Source: Brachionus manjavacas (lineage: Eukaryota > Rotifera > Eurotatoria > Ploima > Brachionidae). From it: DNA of 64,000 nucleotides. This document shows positions 55,701 through 64,000 of the stretch, in pieces (position 1 is the stretch's first letter; every line of letters begins with the position of its first letter). The stretch spans positions 62,001-126,000 of the forward strand of contig JAHQIY010000037.1 of assembly GCA_019054805.1 (NCBI GenBank), written 5' to 3'. Position numbers and translations under genes: made by a program. The notes beneath the pieces are model-generated. The model searched no databases and was not told where the DNA came from. It was given only the letters and a program-made list of their open reading frames with translations.

Positions 55701-58700
55701 AGAAGAAAAGTCGAACAATTATCAGTCAAAGTGTAAAAATGAGTATCACAAGACTTTTTACATTCGAGCACCAAAACTTTTCAGGTGTTCACAGGAATCG
55801 AGGATACTAGGTATTTTTAGCTAATGGTAATGGACTTTAATAAAAATTTTAAAATTAAAGGAATTTAGTCCTTAAACTAAAGATTTCAAAAAATTCCGTT
55901 TTTTGGTCAAAAATCATTTTGTATTTAGTAAAGGATTATTTATAATTAGGTATTTAGAAAATATATAATATGGTTATTTATTTATAAAAAATTGAAGTAC
56001 GTGATCAAATGTAAATTTGAAATCAAAATTTTAGCTTCAAATCTAAATCGATATTTTAAAATTTTGCTATAAAATATTTTAATTAATATTAAATATCATT
56101 TAAAGCCATAATTTGGATACCTTAATTCTGGTTTTTAAAAGTTGTCTTTTAAATTTTCAAATAAAGATTTTAGAAGAACCAATTCAAAATAAATTTAAAA
56201 AAAATAATTTTTTTTTAATAAAAATAATTAAAAAATATAAAAAGAGTTTATTTCATTATTTTAATCAAGATTTTAATCTATTTAGTTTTTGATTAAGTGA
56301 TAATGTTTAAATTCAAGATAACTTTAAATTTTTAATCAATATTGTTTTTATTAAAAAAGTTAAATATATTTCACGGAATATAGGTTAATTATCGTAAATT
56401 ATGGTAAAATCCTTTTAACGTACTATAACTGTAATTATTCTTTTAACTTTAAATATATTTTTTTTATTAAATCATGGTAAAATTATGAGAAATTATGTAA
56501 AATTTGGAAAAAAAAAGAACAAAAAATTGATCTAATTTTATTAAAATTTTCTTCAAAAAAATTTTTATGTAAATAAATTTTTTTAATTTTTTAATTTTTT
56601 ATTAAAATAATGTTTATCACAATTTGCGTATGGTCTAGGAATAGTTACACTTAATAAAAAAATGACTAATACTTATTATTTTTCTTCTTCTAATTTTTAT
56701 TTTTTCTCCCCCTGAAGTAGATTAATTAAATTCAAATAAAATAAATAAATCAAAAAAATGGAGTTTGGTCAAACATTTGAATCATTAGTGGTTGCATTCA
56801 AAAAAATAGACATTTTTAAAAATCACATTTTGTTACTTTTAAACCCCTCCACATTATCCAAAAAACAAATAATTTTTGGAATTTTATTTTAAAAACACGT
56901 AAAGCTTGACAAAAGCAGAAAATGATAGGATTACTGTTAGTATAGGACTTAAATTTTGTTATGTAAAAAATAGTAAAATAAAAATTGATTATAAATTTAA
57001 CATTTTTTATTTATTTAATATCTGAATAGGATTTAGGCTTATTTTGGATAAATTTCGACCAAAAAAATTAAAAAAGGTTTTGTGAATTAAAAAAGCTTCT
57101 AAGATTCTTAATTTTTTTAATTTTTGTTCTCAAATCCACAAAGCCCTTTGATTAAATGACTTTTTTGACTTAAAACACAAATGAGCTGTTTTTTTATGAA
57201 AATCCTTTTGTGCGGACACCAATTTCAAAATTCTCACTTAAATTGTTCATTTTCAGAAAGATGTCAATTCGTTGCCGGAAAAACTATTGCTTCATATATT
57301 CTCATTTCTGAATCATCATGAGATAATGAAATGTGCGTTGGTGTGTAAGCACTGGAGGAATCTGAGTCAAAATCCCAAATTATGGCGTGCTTTAAAATTA
57401 CGGCCTGAATACAAGGATTCGATTTGTATTCGAAATATCGATCACTTTTTGTATTTGATCAGTCACCGGTTTAACACTCATCTCGAATACATTGAACTAC
57501 CGATCGATTACATAACTTCAAGTTTTTTTCACGAACTGGCCAACAAGTGTACCAACTTGAAATATCTGACTCTTGATTTCAGTGCTGCTATGCAACTCCA
57601 AGATTTCAATGACTTGAATTCATTTCCGTGTAACTTAAAAATGATGACCATTTGTCTATCCGAGGTTATTTTTTTGGAAGGTTTTATGAGACGAATATAT
57701 TCATTTTTGTCGTCTCTGGAAATTTTACACTTAATTGGTAAGTTATTTTATTCTTTTCTAAAAAAATTAATTCAAGTTTTTAATTTATTAGGATTTTTTT
57801 AGTGTTGGCAAACCTAGTGGGGTGGCATTGGAAGGGTCTTTTCTTTCACTATTTTATCTAATCTAATTTTACATCTCAGAAAAAATAAAAAATTATATTT
57901 TGAAAATAAATTACAAAATTTTACAAATTACAAGTTGACATTATTTTCAATTTTTCTACAAAAATGATTAAAATAATCTAGATTTAAGTCTAACAATAAA
58001 AATTTGATTGAATATGATCATATGATTATTAAACTTGCCTTTTGATGGAATATACCGTATACCCTTGCAAAGAGATGCATGCACCAAAAACCAAAACTCA
58101 AGTTTTAGCCCAAGCATCACGTTACATCTCGCCCATGTTAAACTTTCCCCCCTTTTGATGCGTGCATTAAGATGCAGATTTTTGGTGTTTAACGCCGCGT
58201 TAATTCCTGAAAATCGAATTTAGATGCGGCATCAATATTACATGTTAGTCATTAACTTATTTTTGAAATTCAAATTTAGATGTCGGGTTAAAAATTGAAA
58301 AAAAAAATTAATTCATAAATGATTAAAAATTGTTTTTTTTTTATTAAAAATACATTTTCTAGTTTTAAGTGCGGGGCTAATATTTAAATTTTAATGTAAA
58401 AATTTGAGGAAAAAGAAGAAATGTATATGTTATTATTAGATTTTTCAAACTGAAATGCTTTTAAAATAAATTACAGTTGTATTAAAACTAAAACTCAAAA
58501 GAAATATACACGCTTTCTCTTTATTTTAGCTTAGATTTTAGCTTTCTTTAATTTTAATTTTTTTAATATCCAAATTTTTAATTTAAATTTTTTTCCCAAT
58601 CTTTTCCTTAAATTTTTACTTTAAAATCTAAACATTAGCCCGCACTTAAAACTAGAAAATGTATTTTTAATAAAAAAAAATAATTTTTAATCATTTATGA

Positions 58701-61700
58701 ATTAATTTTTTTTTCAATTTTTAACCCGGCATCTAAATTTGAATTTCAGGAATTAACGCGGCGTTTGCCACTGAGTTTTGGGTTTTAACGCGGCGTTAAA
58801 CACCAAAAATCTGCATTTAATGCACGCATCAAAAGGGGGGAAAGTTTAACATGGGCGAGATGTAACGTGATGCTTGAGCTAAAACTTGAGTTTTGGTTTT
58901 TGGTGCATGCATCTCTTTGCAAGGGTATACGGTAAAACAAACTACTGTTCCTCAGGTAATAGACAAGTCTGCCAATGTCAATTTAAACATTAAATTGTTA
59001 AATTTTTTCAGCTAATCTTTTTTTTTACAACTTAATCTAAATCTAAATTTTATTCTTTTTATAGAAAAAAAAAATTTATTAAATTTAAATTTTATTTTTG
59101 AATAAATAAAATGTTAATCGATCTTTTATGGTCAGGGGCACTAGCCTGTTGATTTATTTTGAATCTTAAATAATTTTCAAGAGCTTTAAAAATGCTTGAA
59201 AAAATAAAATGCATCAAATATTTTTTCTGTAACATTGGCTATCAATTTTTCAAATAAATTATCATTTAGTTGACATTCATTTTTTTTAATTCCAATAATT
59301 TAGAGTTTCTAAGCTCGAATTAAATTTTTATTGTAATTTCATCAGCTTTTTTGTTAATTATAATAGATTTTATTTTTATAACCCAATTTTTCGACCTAAA
59401 AGCAATTCAATTATAATTTTTGTGCAGTTTTTGAATTAAATTTTTCAAACTATTTTTTAACCATCTCATGCAAAACAACTTCAAACCATTTCTTTGCGAT
59501 CGAGATAACATTGATTAATTTAATATTTTTTATTCTAGTTAAGCCCTTTCATAAACAACTTATGCTTTTATTTACTCCAGAAAAACAGTCATCAAAAGTG
59601 AAAAATTTGTCACTTGTTCTCCTGACTAGGTCAATAAAATAAAGTTCTGCGAATCAAAACAATATTGAGAATATTTATTTATTTTTTTACTCTAAAGGAT
59701 TCATAAGACTGTAAATTTTGATTATTTGAAAAACAATTTTCAGTCTAAAACTAGACTTTTTACAAATCAATGTTATCATAATAAACTTTTAAAAAAAGGT
59801 ACACTCGAAACCAGCAATGAACCAGATGAAACATATGAAACGATAAACATTGGAAAAATCAAATCTTATACGCCAAACTTAAAGGTAACTTTTGTTTGTA
59901 ATAAAAATAAGAAAAAGGATTTTATTTTTTATTCAAATTTTACTTTAAAAAAAATTAAAATAAAAAACTATTTTATTAATTTAACCAGGTCATTAATCTA
60001 TATGGGATCACTTTCATTGATGATAATCACATCGAATCGATTGCTTCTGGTTGCATTCATTTAGAGTGCATTGCCTTGAATTTTTGTTCACGCTACAAAG
60101 GATACTCACTCAAAACGCTGCTGGATAGATGCAAAAAACTAAGGTCTCTTTTACTGCAAAATACTGCAGTAGAAAGTGCGGCAATATTACAAGTCGAATG
60201 GAATCATACTAATTTAGATGAGCTGGATCTAAGCTCGACTGACGTCGAAGAACAAGCCCTCAATCTAATGCTGAATGAATGCCCAAGTTTAAGATATCTT
60301 TCGGTCGCTTACTGCGATGGCTTTACTGACCAGGCAAGGCTAAGCTTGTATTCAAACCGAATTAATATTTTCTAAAAAAGGTATTTTTGGCAATGATTAG
60401 AAACAAAAAAGTTACTTCATTAGAAGCCTTGGATATAAGCAACACTGTTAATTTGAGTTCAGAGGAAGTGTTCGATTTTTTAAAAATGTATGGAAACCAA
60501 CTTAAAGGATTTATGTATACTGGAAACGTCAAAATCACTGAACAATTTTGGATTAGTTCGGTCAAACACATGAAAAATATAAGGTAATTTTAGAATATTA
60601 ATTGCTTTATTTTAATTTACTTAATGATTATTTTTTTCCAAAAAAAAGTGTTTATTTATATCTAGTTTTTTAGTAAATTAAAGATCAATGTAGTATAAAT
60701 TCAAATCTGTCAAGTTTTTTTTTTAACTAAATAAAACCATACCAAGATCTTCAGAAAACTTGGTTGTCTTAGAAAAGCTGACAAAATTTTTTTTTTGAAT
60801 GCCTCACTTGGTCATGGCTCTAAATAAAGACCCTTAAATTTTCAATATTTTAAATTAAAACTCATTTTAGTCATAAAAAGAAGAGTTGGGAGCAATTTAT
60901 TTAAAATTGTATGAAAAATTAAAATTTGTTAAATATGATGAAAAAGGGTTATTGAAGAAGTTAATTTTGCAATTTTTGGAAATTGGATGCGGAATTTTTT
61001 TTTTAATTTTTTTGTTTATTTTTTTAAAGTATTCAATATTTAAAAAATATTTGATATGTAAAAAATCTGCCTGAAAAAACTAAATAATATTAGAAACAAT
61101 AGTAATAGTTTATTAATTTGAGTTAAGAGAGGAAGTGAAAAGACAAGAAATTATGCACCTTTGAAAAAGAGCAAAAACCCATTTTTTGACGTTTTTCAGA
61201 TAGGTTTTTTGCAATGAATTTTTCGAATTATGGAAAACCGAAGATACCACTAGATAGATCTTGAAATTTTCTTGCCTTTGGCTTTTACAGATCAACAAAA
61301 GGTCAAAGATTCGAAAAGTTATGCACATGGGAAACTTGCAAGTGATTACCAGTCACTTAGTTTTCAAGTCACTGCAGAATGGTCAATTTTTTAGCTACGA
61401 TAATGATTAATAGCTCAAATTCAAGAGCTTAAACAGTTCTTCATTTTTTACAGGAATCGGTTTAAGTGAAAAGACAAGAAATTATGCACCTTTGAAAAAG
61501 AGCAAAAACCCATTTTTTGACGTTTTTCAGATAGGCTTTTTGGAATGAATTTTTCGAATTATGGAAAATCAAAGATACCACTGAATAGATCTTCAAGTTT
61601 TCTTGACTTTGGCTTTTATAGATCAAATTAAATTTTTTTTTACCGATTTTCATCTTGAAAAATTTATTAATGCTTTTTTCTATCAAAATTGGTTCCAACT

Positions 61701-62980
61701 TCACTTTTCTGTCATGAAGTGTATTTTTTTAACTTTCCGGTTTAAGCTCCCAAAACACGAACTGTGTGTTTAAAAACGCTTGTTCTTAAAGACCAATTTT
61801 TTAACAATTATTCAATGGATTTTAAAAATTTAGAAAATTAAAAAAACTACTTTTTCCATAGTAAATTAAAAAAAAATTCCCACCTATATTACATTTACCT
61901 ATAAATCTCACCTGTCTCCTAAATTTTATCAAGATAAAATATATGGTTGATAGTTTCTTTTAAAGTGAAATATAATAAGATTAAAATGAGTCTTTAAAAT
62001 AAAAATATTAAAAGTTGTTTGAATAATGACTAAAATTTTACTTCTAGGAATGTGTTCATTCAGCTTTTAAATGCTTTCCGTAGAACTATTATGCTGTTTT
62101 GAAGACTTAAGTAAATAGAGGTAGAGTAACCAATTTGCTGTTTTAAAATTTAAATTAAAATTCGAACTATTAAGTGGAATAGCATGCTCAACTGAAATAT
62201 ATAGTTGATTGGAAAAATTATCACTCAACTTATCATCATCTATGAGAATCTTAAAGTTGACAACTCTATCTGAGATTGAAGATGGTATAAAAATCTTGGA
62301 CTTAAAAATATTCCACTTTAGATCTATTATAAGTTGGTTTCTTGTCATTAATTATTGAGAGGTTGAGCTTTGTGAATTTTAAATTAAAATATTGAAAATT
62401 TAGGAGGGATCCATGACCACTTTAGGACAGACACTCAGAAACTCTTTGTGGTTGTCAGCCTTTCTAATGACAGCAAAGAATGAAGATATAAGTATGGTTT
62501 TTTTGAGTTATAAAAAAAAGTTTCGAATTTTTTTATGCTAAATTGGTCTTTACTAAAAATAAAAGAAAAAATCAAACCTGAGAAAAATTCTTCTTCATTT
62601 ACATTTATTCACTAGTAAATTTCTTAGAAAAAATCTGAAAATACAAAAACAATTTTGTGTTAAAAAAATTATTTTCAAGAGTCCATTGAAGAAGTTAGGT
62701 TATAGTAAAATTTGGTGCAAAAAACAAATTAATAATAATTTTACTCCATATTTCAATATACCTTGTAGAAGATGGCATTTAATTAATTGTTTCAATTTAG
62801 AATTGTAGTTATGGGAACACCGCTTGGATGGTTCAAAAAAATAGCCACCCGAATTCACGTTGATCAAATAATCGAATCTTTTGCAATTAATTGTCCCAAT
62901 TTACAACGCTTAGAAATACAATGGGATCCGGAGACAATTCGCTTTAATGAAAACAGTCGAAAATTCATTGACCATATAAG
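52788..62980 (+). CDS. F-box/LRR protein (partial, continues past the window)
   Basis: Proposed exons are 52788-53042, 53335-53538, 57257-57737, 59799-59884, 59989-60333, 60381-60583 and 62801-62980. They join in frame, and the last leaves phase 2, so at least one more exon lies beyond the window. The first two exons encode a Ser/Asn/Lys-rich, probably disordered N-terminus (MADFSGLALNSMIQMHNQDS). Linking them to the rest rests only on matching phase 0. Exon 3 begins KDVNSLPEKLLLHIFSFLNH, an F-box, with CALVCKHWRNLSQNPKLWRA. The following LRR-type segments (FMRRIYSFLSSLEILHLIG, INLYGITFIDDNHIESIA, LRSLLLQNTAV, PNLQRLEIQWDPETIRF) are in the order I recall for a conserved animal F-box/LRR orthologue (possibly the FipoQ type). 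It would serve as an SCF ubiquitin-ligase substrate receptor. Intron 60334-60380 is GC-AG. The long introns are full of transposon sequence. Confidence 0.65.
53784..54715 (+). mobile_element. hAT transposon relic
   Basis: The left terminus reads CAGTGGCGTAGCTAC (53784-53798), followed by GGGGGCGGCCGCCCC, the classic end of animal hAT elements. At 54480-54715 the plus strand encodes the hAT C-terminal dimerisation motif: YLAVPISNANSERTFSVVKH, then LKDYLRNTMTRSDLGTYA, and after one frame change LINIEPEEDDNVDLEK with FALEKNRR. The catalytic part and right terminus were not found, so this is a strongly deleted copy inside the long first intron of the F-box gene. A non-LTR tail (54236-54285, minus) has inserted within it. 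Confidence 0.75.
55178..55401. mobile_element. MITE with TACAGTGCCGATTTGACAAG inverted ends, 224 bp
   Basis: The left end TACAGTGCCGATTTGAC (55178) and its reverse complement ending at 55401 extend for about 40 bp (through AAGTGGATTTCTGGTAATTT) and include a TA at each edge. The interior has ACGTAAATTT-type motifs. The element interrupts an otherwise open stretch (55016-55180) of unknown origin. Confidence 0.85.
56380..56520. repeat. ACGTAA/TTACGG-type MITE fragment
   Basis: Sequences such as TTAATTATCGTAAATTATGG and AAATCCTTTTAACGTACTAT resemble interior and edge parts of the MITE-like sequence at 48805-48900 and 49535-49640. No clean inverted ends were found here. Confidence 0.35.
57738..59798 (+). 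other. F-box gene intron with a foldback element
   Basis: This is a 2.06-kb intron (GTAAGT donor, AAAAAAAG acceptor) that contains the 882-bp foldback element at 58053-58934. An earlier AG at 59743 would throw the frame off. The acceptor at 59798 restores HLIG-TLETSNEPDETYETI, which fits the family. Confidence 0.65.
58053..58934. mobile_element. Foldback element, 882 bp, nearly one long palindrome
   Basis: The ends are TACCGTATACCCTTGCAAAG (58053) and its reverse complement ending at 58934. The arms run about 340-370 bp each (to about 58425 and from about 58595). They share GATGCGTGCATTAAGATGC-like, TAACGCCGCGTTAA and CTAGTTTTAAGTGCGG blocks. The central loop is about 170 bp. TA flanks both ends. 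No open frame suggests a transposase, so it is non-autonomous. A single strand would fold into a hairpin hundreds of base pairs long. Confidence 0.9.
60334..60380 (+). other. GC-AG intron (47 nt)
   Basis: The F-box gene frame GFTDQ|VFLAMIRN is preserved only if the intron begins GCAAGG at 60334 and ends AAAAAAG at 60380. GC-AG introns with a strong CAG|GCAAG context are a known minor class. Reading through would stop at 60373. Confidence 0.7.
60584..62800 (+). other. Long intron of the F-box gene
   Basis: This 2.2-kb intron holds about 1.5 units of the roughly 335-bp repeat (61130-61640). It also holds an unassigned minus-strand frame at 62067-62348 (MTRNQLIIDLKWNIFKSKIF...) that may be a retroelement remnant but could not be classified. 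Confidence 0.5.
61130..61640 (+). repeat. About 335-bp dispersed tandem repeat, copy 2
   Basis: Two partial units start AGTGAAAAGACAAGAAATTA at about 61135 and 61467. They share TGCACCTTTGAAAAAGAGC, TTTTTTGACGTTTTTCAGAT and GATCTTSAARTTTTCTTG with each other and with 49000-49440. Confidence 0.9.
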
Positions 62981-64000
62981 GTAAAAATTTAGTAATTTCA
63001 ATTTTATTCTCTTGAAAAAGCTGTCAAAATAAAAAATATAAATTTAAATAAGAATTTTAAGATCAGAACGATCATTTAAAATTTTAAAACTTAATTAATC
63101 TAATGATTTTGATAAGTAAAAAAAATAAAATTTAATATTTTACTATGACATACGATGGCTAATAATGGTTCATAGTAAACATCAGAATGATTGGTATCTA
63201 ATTTATTTAACAAAAAAAATCATTAAATAATTCAGGTTAAGTTAAATCAGAAATTCAAATTCATTGATTCAAATTTTAAAATAATTTTATTTTTGAGCTT
63301 ATACAAATTTTATTAAAATTATTTAAAAAATTTTAGCATAATAAAGTTCAAAAAAAAATTTTTGAAAATTCTTTATATGAAAATAAGCTTGACATTTTCT
63401 TAAAATTTTTTTTTTCTCTCTATTATTAAAATGAAATATTAAATTTTATATTTTGATCTTTTGATCTTGATCTCAAACATCAAATTGTCCTAAATTTTAT
63501 GTTCCGTGCTTAATTTGTTAATTAACGGGTGATTTTAAATTTTTGGAGATTTTGAAATAAGTCGATACAAAAATTAAGAACAGGATAAACCCATAACTTT
63601 TTTTCTAGATAAAAATAATTTTTTAAGTGAAAAAGCACTTTTACAACTAAAGAAAAAAAATTATTCGTTTCAAATTTGAAGGGTTTTTTCAAGCAATGAC
63701 TCGAAGTGAATTTATGTTTTTGTAATAATTTCTAAAATGAAAATTAAAATATTTACAAAATTAATTTTTTAAATTTTTTTAATTAAATCATTCCTTTTTT
63801 TACCATTTCTTTCCTTCTTTTCTCACCTTAAGTTAAAAACTTATAATATAAATTTTCAGCAAATTCTTAAATGCTTGATTTGGAAAAACCAAGTCAAAGA
63901 CTTCAATTTTTTTTAAAGTTCTGACTTGGAATTTAACTAGGCCACCACAATAACTACCTTGAAGGGCAAAAAATTAATGTGGCCGGACTTTAAAAAAAAT
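62981..64000. other. Right edge of the window
   Basis: AT-rich, presumably intronic, sequence of the F-box gene. From about 63890 to 63990 there is an inverted piece of the AAGTC element (AAGTCAAAGACTTCAA, GGCCACCACAATAACTACC). The expected next F-box gene exon was not found. Confidence 0.45.

Noticed and set aside
62067-62348. Minus-strand frame MTRNQLIIDLKWNIFKSKIF... as a retroelement gene
   Set aside because: No catalytic or structural motif could be recognised, so it is left as an unassigned frame inside an intron.
1-64000. tRNA, rRNA or other structured RNA genes
   Set aside because: No cloverleaf with A- and B-box sequence or rRNA-like segment was recognised by eye. A covariance-model scan would be needed to exclude small ones.

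Overview
This is metazoan genomic DNA: very AT-rich (roughly a quarter G+C by eye outside a few genes), with GT-AG introns that are mostly 45-70 bp, clearly animal orthologues (SPOP, SRRT/ARS2, REEP1-4, a PAXX-like protein, SWT1) and many transposon relics. These traits fit a lophotrochozoan such as a monogonont rotifer (Brachionus-like). That placement is an inference and was not tested.

Layout. 1-2978: AT-rich, nothing supported. 2979-7609: six-exon gene for a secreted lipocalin + six antistasin-like repeats + three thyroglobulin type-1 repeats (929 aa). 7986-8983 and 11297-12086: two small signal-peptide genes whose introns are all phase 0. 12.1-16.9 kb: transposon debris (LINE, MULE and MITEs). 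16907-18700: GC-rich intronless gene with a Crypton-derived DUF3504 domain (QRICH1/KIAA1958 type). 20.4-21.7 kb: LINE relic (-). 24682-25929: REEP1-4 gene. 28389-28997 (-): PAXX-like gene. 30.56-31.59 kb: truncated Tc1/mariner element. 32494-35388: SPOP. 36.3-39.9 kb: LINE and MULE relics. 40239-43798: SRRT/ARS2, including a tiny last exon. 44-47.5 kb: LINE relic and repeats. 47494-51815: nine-exon SWT1 (WW + PIN nuclease). 52788 to beyond 62980: probably one F-box/LRR gene with long, transposon-filled introns. It runs off the right end.

The host genes do not form a pathway. Several act in nuclear RNA or protein turnover (ARS2, SWT1, SPOP, F-box/LRR), one in end joining (PAXX-like) and one in ER shaping (REEP). 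The least familiar features are the lipocalin-antistasin-thyroglobulin fusion and a dispersed element with AAGTC-rich inverted ends. Two copies of that element carry arrays of 41-bp repeats, and both sit in the last introns of SPOP and ARS2. Exon boundaries were inferred by reading frame, splice dinucleotides and remembered family sequences. No alignment or transcript evidence was available.
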